DNA of 64,000 bases from Craspedostauros australis (Eukaryota; Bacillariophyta; Bacillariophyceae; Mastogloiales; Achnanthaceae). Every line of letters starts with the position of its first letter. Position 1 is the stretch's first letter. The position numbers and the translations under genes were made by a program. This document shows positions 21,229 to 31,800 of this stretch, one piece after another. The stretch is taken from positions 372,001 through 436,000 of the forward strand of contig JAMXDE010000020.1 in assembly GCA_026770025.1 (NCBI GenBank), given 5' to 3'. Under the pieces are notes generated by a model. The model ran no database searches. It was not told the DNA's origin and saw nothing but the letters and a program-made list of their open reading frames with translations.

Positions 21229-21349
21229 TTCGAGTTCCTTTTCTGTTGCCGCTTCCTCTCACAGCACTTCGCCGATGCGCACGAATACTCCGGAGGGTGA
21301 TATTGTACGAGTATGATGGATTGTATGTTGCTCGATGGCCGCTGCCGAG

Positions 21350-21379
21350 TGTGTGTGTGTCTCTCTCTCTCTCTCTCTC
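21350..21379 (+). repeat. (GT)n(CT)n compound microsatellite
   Basis: Five GT units run directly into nine or more CT units. Confidence 0.9.
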
Positions 21380-21819
21380 GTTGCCGATCTTGGGAGCCAG
21401 AGTATTCGAGAGAACATCGCCATGGTCTCTGTCGTCGTCTCTGTGTTGGCACCCATCGCCACAAACCACAGACACGCAAGAGAAGGACACCACCAAACCG
21501 CAACATCGAAGAGTTCTGCCGAATGAGTGGGAGTGGCAATACAAGACTCAATTCGTGTCTAAACTGTCCAAGACGTGCGTATCACATATCTATTATCAAT
21601 AATAGGCGGTTGTACTAATATGTTCAATGACGACGACAATCGCAGAACGCTTTTCCGATTTGGTTGGCTGTTTTTGTTGGTGTCTGATGTGGCGCAAGAA
21701 CCACCCACGCGCCTCATCGCGTTTGTGTTCATGCCAATGATGACGCATCTCGCCAATGTGTGCAAAAGTGACGGAACAAAGCAAGGGTAGAGATAGCACG
21801 TGCTCTTGTGTCGTTGAAG

Positions 21820-21845
21820 TTGTGTTGTGTTGTGTTGTGTTGTGG
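21820..21845 (+). repeat. (TTGTG)n pentanucleotide array
   Basis: About five tandem copies of TTGTG. Confidence 0.88.
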
Positions 21846-22053
21846 GAAGGGGGCGTTGCCGACGGAGCAAGATGAGGATGATGAGGAACGAAGAGGGGAA
21901 CAAACCGTCGTCAATCAGAACCACCTTCTGATCCTTCTTGCATCCCCATTCCCAAACTGAGCAACAACAACCATTGCTGCTGCTCCGTTGCTGTCACTTT
22001 TGCCGTCGATCATTATTCTCCGTTGCACTTGAAGAAGCACAATACTTGAAAAG

Positions 22054-22866
22054 ATGAAGGTCCAATCCACAGCACTGTCCCTCGCGTTGCTGGTGTCATC
22101 AGCAACTGCGTTCCAGCAACCGCAGAGACCACAGGCCGATGCCGCCACCGCCGCCAACGTCGACAGCCGACGGGACTTCGTCAAGTCCATCGCGGCTGGT
22201 GCGTTCGGAATCGCAGGCGCGTCTGCTCTGCAGCCCCAATCCGCATCCGCCAGCCTCTTGGATGAGTTCGGAACCGATCCCACCAAGATCAAGGACCCAT
22301 CCACCACGAAGGTCAACGACGCACCATCGGCAGCCGCCATCAAGAAGGCGGAGTCGGACTACGAGCCAAACCTCCGCTCCAACTACTACTACCCCACCAA
22401 CAAGAAGCGATACCTCCCGCGCATCAAGAAATGCAACGACGCCATCCCGGACGCCGCCGACATGATCGGTCGCAACGACTGGGAGGGCGCCAGCACCTTC
22501 GCCGTGCAGATAGCCGAGAACACCATCCTGCCCATGAAATTGTACACATCCAGCCTCCTCGGCGGCGGCACCAACGTTAAGGTCTCCTTCGCCAAGGACA
22601 TGACCACCGCCGCCAACGACTTTGAGAAGGCCCAAAAGCAGCTCGTCAAGGCCATCTCCAAGAAGGACCAGGCCAAGAGCTCGGCCGCCCTCGAGGAGCT
22701 TGCCACGGCTCTGCTGGCCTACCGAACTGCCGGAAAGCTCTTGGGACCAGATGGTGGTGGTGACATCCCAAGCGTCGACGAAATTCGACGATCGGCATGC
22801 CGTGTGCAGGGCAGAACCTTCGAGCAGAAGATCAAGGATCGTGACACCCGCGTCAAGTCGACGTAA
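22054..22866 (+). CDS. thylakoid-lumen PsbQ-fold protein (PsbQ'/Psb31-like)
   Basis: This 270-residue protein has a three-part import signal. Residues 1-19 are a signal peptide ending SSATA|FQQP, the Phe-type plastid entry site. Residues 20-37 are a short transit region. Then SRRDFVKSIAAGAFGIAGAS is a twin-arginine lumen signal ending near QSASA (about residue 66). The mature part of about 200 residues is helical, with RYLPRIKKCNDAIPDAADMI, MKLYTSSLLGGGTNVK and EKAQKQLVKAISKKDQA, which resembles the four-helix PsbQ fold that shields the photosystem II oxygen-evolving cluster. In red-lineage algae related lumen subunits are PsbQ' and Psb31, and I cannot separate these from sequence alone. Intronless; codons are strongly C-ending, as in highly expressed genes. 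Confidence 0.78.
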   Translation: MKVQSTALSLALLVSSATAFQQPQRPQADAATAANVDSRRDFVKSIAAGAFGIAGASALQPQSASASLLDEFGTDPTKIKDPSTTKVNDAPSAAAIKKAESDYEPNLRSNYYYPTNKKRYLPRIKKCNDAIPDAADMIGRNDWEGASTFAVQIAENTILPMKLYTSSLLGGGTNVKVSFAKDMTTAANDFEKAQKQLVKAISKKDQAKSSAALEELATALLAYRTAGKLLGPDGGGDIPSVDEIRRSACRVQGRTFEQKIKDRDTRVKST

Positions 22867-23733
22867 GCGTATGTGAAAAGAAAAATGTCAGAGACTGCTA
22901 GAGAATGACAGAAGCTGAGCGAACGCTGGGTGGTCCTGTCAGACGACTTTGTGACGCTGGTGGCATTGAGTGGAGGATCGGGTCTTCTGTGAATGCTCAA
23001 CGTATCAACACGGCAGTATGGCAGTACATATGCCATGCATCATTGCAAAGAAAAGAAGGAAGAACCCTTCGTTCTTCAAGATGATCCATCCTTCACATAC
23101 ACGGCAAACATCCAGTTGACCGTGTCGGATGGCCTGTACTCTCCAATCGAATGGTGCGCTCCACGTATAAGTGGAACGCAATGCAACTCCCCCACGATGG
23201 CATGACAAAATGCAGATTGGATATGGTTGCACCGAGACGCCATTGCTCCTCTCGTCTGGTACTCCACGAGTACGATTAGTAATAGTGGAAGAGTAGGAAG
23301 TTCAGCAAGTCTAATCAATCTCTTGAGTATATCTGCCTCCAACATCAAGCACATGCATGGTGCTCTATGCATAGTATGTGCCATACTACGAGTATTCTAC
23401 TCATACGTATGGTTTCCCACTCGGGCTCAACTGGAGCGTGTGTTTGTTGAAGTTGGAGTTGGTGTCGTTCGTCAGGGCACAAAAAATGAAACGCCGCGTT
23501 GGTGTCCAGACAGATTTTTCTTTTCAAGGATTTGATGTCTGGCGGCTCTGCAGAGACGACAGTGGCTCCAGAAGTCGTCATTCGCAGCGACCATCCCAAT
23601 TCACAATCATACGGTGCCATCAACACGATAGCAACATTGATCGAACCAGGTGCAACCCGTACAAAGCACCGAAGCAGCGCAAGCTCTCGCGAAGTCGGCA
23701 AGACATTATCACAAAGTCCAGTTGCGTCAAAGG
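22867..23733. other. intergenic, no gene seen
   Basis: Contains near-palindromic AT-rich patches such as TATGCATAGTATGTGCCATA around 23367. No family-supported ORF. Confidence 0.45.
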
Positions 23734-24795
23734 ATGATGAAACAACCCATCACGCACATTCTCGCTGCTATTCTGCTCCTGCTGCTGCAGATCATCCACA
23801 CTGATGGCTTCTCAGTGTCCAAAACGCTCGCAATGGGCAAACTCACAGCAAATCAATGGCATCAACAGCACCAGCTACACCACCACTACCAGCAGCAGCA
23901 GCTGCAGCAACGATCTACGAGCACTGGCATGTCTGCAACACAAGACTCTCCTTCCTCTGTGACAGAATGGGTGGTGGAGAATCTGGAAACGGAGAATGCG
24001 ACGATCACAACATCATCCGCAGTCAAGGCTGGTGAGAACGACACCTTGCCCATCGAAGGGCTCGTCATTGCCGATTACCGAATCCAAGCGGCCGACGCGC
24101 CGGAGGATGTCGACAACGATGACGAACAAGAGCGTGACAGCGACAAGCCGCTGTTTCCCATCCGCCTTTTGCTGGGCAGGAATGGCTGGGGCACAGGAGT
24201 GCATCCATCCACGCGGCTTTGCTTGGAATGGTTGTCCAGCAAGGACGATCACATCCAAGGCGGGGAGACCTTTCTGGACTACGGTTGCGGCTCTGGTGTG
24301 CTTTCCATCGCCGCACTGCATGCCGGTTGCTCTCGTGCCATCGGCGTCGACATCGAAGCCGAAGCGTTGGTCACGTCAGAACGCAACCTCGATCTCAACG
24401 CATTCGGGGATCGGTTCGAGGCATTCCACACGCGCGAGATCGAACCCTACGGTCTCTGTCGTCCGAACGGCGTGGATGTTTGCATCGCCAACATCCTTGT
24501 GGGCCAACTGACCAGGCCGTCCATGGTGGCCGCGCTGTCGTCCAACATCGCGCCTGGTGGCCTCCTGTGCATGTCGGGTATACGTCCTGGGGAGGTCGAT
24601 TCACTCAAGCACGCCTACGACGACGTGTTCGAATGGTTGGAGGCAGACTACGATGAGCTGGCGGCGAAGGACTGTCCCGGTAGCATCGATTCTTACGGTT
24701 TTGACTGCGGCACGTGGTCGCGATTGGTCGGAAAGCGCCGCTTCGGTGACAGGCAGACCGACATCGAGCGCATGAGTGAGCTAGCTGTCCAATAG
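23734..24795 (+). CDS. prmA: plastid ribosomal protein L11 methyltransferase
   Basis: A 353-residue SAM-dependent methyltransferase. The ATG at 23734 is chosen because it opens a signal peptide (ILAAILLLLLQIIHTDG|FSV) with the Phe-type plastid site; the open frame extends further upstream only without an ATG. The catalytic half (about residues 160-345) shows RNGWGTGVHPSTRLCLEWL, motif I FLDYGCGSGVLSIAALHAG, the acidic ribose-binding GVDIEAEAL, and the family motif IANILVGQL, matching bacterial PrmA (GTGxHPTT; DxGCGSGILxIA; NILAxPL). PrmA trimethylates L11 of the bacterial-type ribosome; targeting suggests the plastid ribosome. The N-terminal domain is shorter than in bacteria and carries a Gln-rich linker and an acidic insert (DNDDEQERDSD). 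Confidence 0.9.
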   Translation: MMKQPITHILAAILLLLLQIIHTDGFSVSKTLAMGKLTANQWHQQHQLHHHYQQQQLQQRSTSTGMSATQDSPSSVTEWVVENLETENATITTSSAVKAGENDTLPIEGLVIADYRIQAADAPEDVDNDDEQERDSDKPLFPIRLLLGRNGWGTGVHPSTRLCLEWLSSKDDHIQGGETFLDYGCGSGVLSIAALHAGCSRAIGVDIEAEALVTSERNLDLNAFGDRFEAFHTREIEPYGLCRPNGVDVCIANILVGQLTRPSMVAALSSNIAPGGLLCMSGIRPGEVDSLKHAYDDVFEWLEADYDELAAKDCPGSIDSYGFDCGTWSRLVGKRRFGDRQTDIERMSELAVQ

Positions 24796-25375
24796 AGAAA
24801 ACGATGGTGCGCCATCAGCAACAAGGGCAAGACAGACAGACAGCCACAGAGAGAGAGAGAGAGACCGTCTTCTCAATGCCACGGACTTGAACCACCTTCT
24901 TCCATAGCAAGATTCCAATCTACTCGCAGAATTTAATGCCGGAGGCTGTATTCTTTCTTCATCAACGCACCTCGATTCTGGAGAGTCCGAACGTCAAGAA
25001 ATGGGAGAGGGTAAACCCATCGAGGTGGATTGAGTGCCTACCATACGCAGAGCATACAGACATACACACACCGACACACACACTCTCTCTCTCTGCTCGT
25101 AGAGCGCACTCTGGTCAAAGACGGACAATAGTCGTTGCACCAATGCATGACTCGTACCATACATACCCAACAATACTCCGCCTCTTCAATGCAATACGGC
25201 ATTACTTCCAATCGTTCTATGCCACATTCCCAAGCTTTCTAAAGGTGTCGTACCATCCACTCTGGATTGGTTATGGAATCGCAGGTAGAAGTATCCGTAG
25301 GCTACGTCAGTAGTATGGGCACCGTGCAGATATAAAAGCTGCTGGTCTATTCTCGATCTACCTACCATCCCACAA
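24796..25375. other. intergenic, no gene seen
   Basis: A (GA)n run at 24848-24864 and a CA/CT tract near 25070-25095 are the only structure noticed. Confidence 0.45.
24848..24864 (+). repeat. (GA)n microsatellite
   Basis: Uninterrupted GA dinucleotides 50 bases past the prmA stop. Confidence 0.88.
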
Positions 25376-25618
25376 TCACGGCATCTTCCGCAGCTGCGTC
25401 GCCTCCGGATTCGTTGGGGGCATCACTCTTGGGTCTGCCGAGTCATCCCAGAACAGACGGAACTGTTCTTTTTGACTGATTTGATCCCAAGGATCTTTTG
25501 CTTTTTGGGGAGCGAGGAAGAAGATCGGCGTCGTCGATTTCGTGTCATGTTCTGTCTTGGCCTTTTTGTCTCCGCTGCCTGGCGCTTGGTGCGTGATTGG
25601 CAAATTCTGGGCTGACAT
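25376..25618 (-). CDS. possible small protein of unknown function (80 aa)
   Basis: Starting at the internal ATG at 25618, the frame reads MSAQNLPITHQAPGSGDKKA and later KDPWDQISQKEQFRLFWDDS, a hydrophilic, protein-like sequence with Trp/Phe-rich turns. The longer open frame upstream is a Val run from a (CAA/GTT)n repeat and is probably not coding. No domain is recognised; it could also be a last exon of a gene whose upstream exons I cannot see. Confidence 0.35.
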   Translation of the reverse strand: MSAQNLPITHQAPGSGDKKAKTEHDTKSTTPIFFLAPQKAKDPWDQISQKEQFRLFWDDSADPRVMPPTNPEATQLRKMP

Positions 25619-25717
25619 GTGTGGAGACCATGGGAGTATTGGTCCTCTTCTCTTTTGTTGACAACACCTGACTCTGCTCGTGGCTCGCGTCGCGCCCAAA
25701 CCCACACCAACACTGGC

Positions 25718-25748
25718 CACAACAACAACAACAACAACAACACACACA
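25718..25748 (+). repeat. (CAA)n microsatellite
   Basis: About seven CAA units followed by a short CA run. Confidence 0.85.
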
Positions 25749-25801
25749 TACAGCACGACGTGCGCAAATCAAAGGTCGCGTAGAGCAAGACAACATGGCC
25801 C

Positions 25802-28800
25802 ATGGGCGAGATACAGAGGCAACAGCGACGAGAACAAAGAAGTAGAACCACTAACAACGTTGGGACAGGCGAGGTAACTCACGACGACGATTCCCGACCG
25901 GAGGGGGTGATCGGGAAGGGTCATCGTCCATCACACAGCGGCCGAACGCGCACAGGGGCGTTGGTGCTTCGGCTCTGCGGAGACTCAGGAAAAGGAGGAC
26001 AACGAGACAAGGGGAGAAGAATTGATCCGCAGAGTTTCTTGGTGCAATCAATACGGAAATTGGTGAGTTTTCGTATTTCAATGACTTCTAGTCGAATTAG
26101 TCCATTATCCGGATGTCCGTGCGATGTCACAGGCGTGGAATTCCTCTGCCGTGGTCCGTTTGGCTGTTGCGTGTTTGTCTGCGTGCTGGAGTCTTTTTTG
26201 CGCGCTTTGTCGTGTCCCTCTCCGGCGTTCTGCTGGCTGCCATGCCCCTCTTCTGTTGCGCTTTTGTGGTCTCTTCTTGTGTGTTGTGGCTGGTCATGAT
26301 ACGAGCACAACCCCACCAGCACACCGGCCACAACCGCAACAACGACCACGACACCCAACCAAAGGCACGAGGAGGGGAGGAAAGGCACGACACCGGAGGG
26401 GCTGACTGACTGACAACGGATCAACTTTTTGCGTCTTGGTGCCTCTGGATGTTCCTTTGCTGCCGCCCACCATCATAAAACATCTCCCCAAACATCACGC
26501 ACACAACCAGGAGACATCAGCGCGCCATCAATCAAACAAATCAATAGACTGCGCCACGCTCTACTATACCAGTACCCACACCAGGGACGCAGCTTTGCTC
26601 ACCCATACTCGTACCATACTCGCACGCCCAACATTTGCCTCCTGCTCACAACATCTGTGACCATCGTTTACCCAAATCATAAAAAAACCAAACCAACCAA
26701 CCGAACAACCCTTCAAACTGTGTATCCAACGCTCTGGCGGCGCTTGCCCACCACCCAATCAACCGTCCTGCTCGGCCTTCACAGCTTCGATCCAACGACA
26801 AACGGGGCCTTTCCGCAGACGAAGCCAAAGAACTGCACAAGGCAACTGAGCTTGCGATCCAAACCGGCGCCGCAGTTGCCTTCAGCAAGCAGTTCACACA
26901 AAAGATCGCCACAGCGTTTGGGAGTCATCAGGTGAGTACTCTTGCGATCCGTTCCTGATCTACTCTCGGGGTTGGTCTTTCACCGTTGCCTACTGGGACT
27001 GCTGCTCCTACTCCTGTTGCGCGTCGATGGCCGTGAAGAGGATGACGACGACATGGCGTCGCATTGGACTTTGATTGATCAGCGTGCTTGTGGCACATGG
27101 TCGGATCCTTGCGTGCCCTTGAGCATCATTGGATCCAAACTGGGGCAAAGAGACCACAATCAAGGCTCTGCTGCCGACTACGGTTGCATCATGCAGATCG
27201 CTGATCGTACTCTGGGTTGTTACCGCCCACTCGCGGTTCGATCTGCGCATCGCGTATCATGTCCATCCTGTCAACCAATCTTCCGCAGATCAACGCTGCA
27301 GCAACGACATATCAACCACGTATCAACACCCACCACCACAATTACCGTCACCATCACCATCGCTCTTGCTCACACAAAGTGTCTACGTGCTCTATTTTTT
27401 TCTTGCCCTCGCTTTGTGCGATTTGCCTCAACTCACATACATCGGACTTGTTCCTCCAAAAACACGCTGCTCCGTGCGCATCGCGGAACGTGCAACAACA
27501 CCCACGCAATTCGTTGTCATGATGACAATGACACTCCCACACCACACCCCATCTCTGCTTCACCATCGTGATGCTCACTTCGTCAATTCCAACTCCACAC
27601 CCAACACCATGACGATGACGATGCCGATGCCAACAACAACGTTGATGTAATCTCCCGAAGGAATTCAAACGACCGATCTACCAGACCTCGGTGCTGGTGG
27701 AGAAGCTCAACAGGAGCGGCGGGACAATGGATTTATCCACGTCGGGAGACACGCTTGGGGCGCTGGTGAATGGTGTCGCAAACAGAGTGTCCCCGACCGA
27801 TTCATCTGATGGGGTTGCCAAGATCCTGGACGATGTCGGTCCAGCATGCACGCGCAGCCCCACCACCTTTCGTGAAACGCTGACCATGGTGACCTCAGCA
27901 TCACCCAACGGAATCGATGAAGCAGCCATGGCTCGGATCATCTACTTCCTGTCGAAGAAGACGACCACAGGGAACGGAACGGAGCTAGGCGCCGCGTCCA
28001 CTTCGCTGCTGGGCAGTCTGATGCCAGGTCAACCGCAAGCCACTGCTGCTGGCAATGAGTGGAACCTGGATGCCGTGACTCAGGTCCTCGGGCAGGATTA
28101 CTCCACCATGAACTGGGTCAAGGTGGCCATGGCATGGGACTTTGCAGAATTCACAATCAAATCGCCTGTCCAATTCAAATCGCTGATGAAGCTGTATAGA
28201 AGCGGGGCGAAGATCGACCCGCCAGCCAACGTCCTGACAGCCCCATGGAAGAACTCTGCGGGGCAGCTGTCGTTGATGGAGACCATCATGACCGCAGGGC
28301 AGGGCAACTACAGCATCCCGCTCGACGAGGAGGAGATGGCGGACGCAGCCACGGCATCGGCAGCCGCTTCTGCTGTCAACCCACACTTCTTCGCCTCCAT
28401 GGGCATCCTGAACAGATTGCTTTGCGTCTCCGACACCCCGGCACTCTACCACTACGTCCGTGAAATATTCGTGAAGGGCCTTTACAGCTGTCCGGAAGTC
28501 CTGCTGTGCGCGTTGGTCCGTCTTCAATTGAACGTCGCCAGCGTGGCGGCAAGTGCCAATGCAAATGGCGCGGCTGGCAAGAACCAGAACAACAACCCAC
28601 GAGGGTTGACAAATGCCGGGACTCAAATCAAGAGCGAGCTCATGATGGACCTGATCCCTCTCTTCTTCCGTCCCAACGCAGCGCACAGGGTGCAAAACGC
28701 ACCGGCAGCGTTGCGACGCCTTTACTCCATCTCCCCCAACACTGTCACAGCTGCTTGCTTCAAGGCGTGGGGGAGCACGACAGGCGATACACCACAAACC

Positions 28801-31800
28801 CAGCTCGCCGTCATCATCCACATCATCAACATCGCCAGGTGGTTGCCATCCCCCGCCGAAGCCGTGGCATCGCTGCTGAATGGATTGTTCGATCCAGAAT
28901 TCAGTGTGGCGATTGCATTTGTGATGGCCGACAATGACTACCTCCAGTTGAAACCCTGGTTGGAAGAAGAGCTGTCGCAAAAGACTCCTGCAGTGGCGTT
29001 TGCGGGCGTGTTGGTGCGGTACCTGGCGAGGCACTACGCAGGTGCAGCACCACGCAACAACGAAAACAGGAGCGCAGGTCCGCTCGTGAGTTTGGAGAAC
29101 ATGACCATATCCCTCCTCGTTCTCAAGACTCTGGACAGCGCCACTCTGGCGCCACCCGATGCGAGCGAAGCCATCAAATCCGCAGCAAGCACCCTCGTGG
29201 GCAACGTCAGCACAGTCATCGAAGCGTGCATGCGGTTATTCCCAACCCTTCGCACCACGCTGTCTAACGACGCGAACGCCAATGCATCAGACGAACCGGG
29301 AACATCGGACGACGTCGAAGAGATGGCCACCACGTACTTCCAGCAGATCTACACCGCGGAGCAGAGCATCGGAGAAGTCGTGGAGATGCTCAGCCGATTC
29401 AAATCGTCGGGCAATTCCAGAGAGAACGACATCTTCGCGTGCATGGTCCACAACCTCTTTGACGAGTACCGCTTCTACTCGCGATACCCCGCACGGGAAC
29501 TGCGAATCACCGGAATCCTCTTCGGAACGCTCATCCAAGAGCAGCTTGTGAGCAACATCACGCTTGGCATCGCTCTGCGGTACGTGCTCGAGGCATTGCG
29601 AAAGCAACCGTCGCCACCAGGTTCGACGACCAGCAGCGGCAAGATGTTCAAGTTCGGAATGTATGCGCTGGAGCAATTCAAAAGCCGCCTCCACGAATGG
29701 CCGCAATACTGCTCCCACATTGTGCAGATCGAGCATTTGAGAGAAGGATACGCCGACCTCGTGCGGGAGATTGAGGAAGCGATGGCAGAAAGCCAGAACA
29801 GGGCCAATGCGCCGGCTGGAGCACCTGCTGCCGGGCCTGTTGGTGCACCGGGCGCTGCCCCAGGGAGCGACGCTGCCTCCGTCTCCAGCGGAGTCACACC
29901 AGTGTCAGCAGCCGCGGCTCCTGGCTCAGGCGCGGCCGGACCTGGAGCATCTCGCATCGGCACAGCCACGCGGCCAATGCCATCCAATGGTGCGGTTGCG
30001 AGAAACAGCGGACTGAACCCCGGGACAACAACGTCCCAAACGGCACCATCCGCAGTCGCATCCTTGGCCCAGGATCGCCCCCTGCCACAGGGCGTCCCTG
30101 GGTCGTTGTCAGCCAACGCCTTGAACCATGCAGTCAATGCATCAGAGCTGCGGGTCCCCGTCACCGCCATCAAGACTCCACCTCGAGTCGCGAAGTTCGG
30201 TCCCAACCTCGGGCGAGCGGTCACCAACTACTCCGACGAAGATCGTGAATTTGAAGCGCCGGAGGACAAGGTGTTGGATCGAATTCAGCTCCTGCTGAAC
30301 AACCTCGCGCCATCCAACGTCGAGGCGAAGGCGCAAGAACTGAAGGAGATGCTTGATCCCGAGTACTTTGGCTGGTTGGGTCACTTCTTGGTTGTGAAAC
30401 GGATCAGCACCCAGGTGAACTTCCACTCCCTATACCTGGCGTTGCTGGACCATCTAGGAGAATATGGAAGGGGCCTCATCGAAGCCAGCTTGGAAAGTGT
30501 GTTCCACTATGTTGGGAAGCTCTTGCGCTCCCCGAAGATCACCACGTCCACCACAGAACGCTTGTACTTGAAAAACCTGGGCATCTGGCTTGGGCAAATC
30601 ACCCTGGCACGCAATCGCCCAATTTTGCAGATCATGTTGGATTGCAAGGAGCTGCTGCTGCAGGGTTACGAGACCGGAAAGCTCATCGCAGTCGCGCCCT
30701 TCTTGGCCAAGACGCTGAAGGGTGCGCAGAACTCTGTTGTCTTCCGCCCTCCAAATCCGTGGTTGATGGGACTCCTTGGGGTCTTCCGTTCCGTCTACAA
30801 CGTCGAAGGTCTGACGATGAACTTCAAGTTCGAAGTTGAGGTTCTTTGCAGGAACCTGAACATTCGCTTGGAGGACATCCCCCTTCAAGATGCCGAGCTG
30901 CAGAAGCGCATTACCCCAATCAAAGAGAAGAATCCGGATTTCAATATCCGGTCAACAAGCACAGCACAGAACAGCACATCGTCCACGGGAAGCTCACATT
31001 CCCGCACATCTCTCGATGCCCGCTCTGGAAGTGGCCCAGCGAGCGACAGCCGCTCCGTCACCGATGGCAGCGAAGCATCGCAAGCCGAAACTGTGATTCC
31101 GAATCTCGCTGCATACGTCACGGTCAACCCAAATCTCACCCAGCTCCTGAAGCAGGCTTCTCGGGGAGCAGATTCGGTCTTGGCGAGCTTGACGAGCGAA
31201 TCATTGAAGCGTTCCGTGCCGATCGCAGTCGATCGTGCCATTCGTGAGATCATCTCGCCTGTGGTGGAGCGCAGCGTAGGCATCGCAAAGATCACCACGA
31301 AGGAGATCGTGTCGAAGGATTTCGCCATGGAAAGTGACGAGACGCGAATGCGCCGTGCTGGCCAGCTGATGGTGGCAAACCTTGCGGGAAGCTTGGCATT
31401 GGTGTCATGCCGCGAGCCACTCCGATCCAGCGTCTCCACGCACTTGCGCCAGCTGCTCACGAGCGGCGCCGGTGGGAGCGACAAGCTGTCCGAGCAGGAT
31501 CAAGCAATCATCGAACAATGCGTGCAGATCTGCGCCACTGACAATTTGGAGTTGGGATGCATGCTGATCGAGAAAGCGGCAACCGAGAAGGCTGTGCGCG
31601 ATGTGGATGAAGCGCTCGCTCCAGCTCTGAACGCACGCCGCAAGCACCGTGAGCAAACAGGACAACCGTTCTACGACCTCTCCATCTTCGGGGCTCGCAA
31701 CCAGTCTTACCCCAGAGCATTGCCAGATCAGCTCCGTCCAACCCCTGGAGGATTGCGTAACGAGCACTTTCAACTCTACGAATCCTTTCAGCGCATGCCA

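Larger units (their letters stand above)
21229..22053. other. intergenic between divergent HSP33 and PsbQ-like genes
   Basis: Should contain both promoters. Seen: (GT)5(CT)9 microsatellite at 21350-21379 and a TTGTG pentanucleotide array at 21820-21845. No ORF with family support. Confidence 0.5.

Noticed and set aside
23650-23733. upstream extension of PrmA from a GTG
   Set aside because: No ATG in the extension; the ATG at 23734 opens directly into the signal peptide.
27985-29034. 349-codon minus-strand ORF
   Set aside because: Lies entirely inside the NOT1 last exon, opposite conserved NOT1 sequence; antisense shadow of a high-GC gene.
29475-30227. 250-codon minus-strand ORF
   Set aside because: Mirror of the Ala/Pro-rich NOT1 linker; composition explained by the sense strand.
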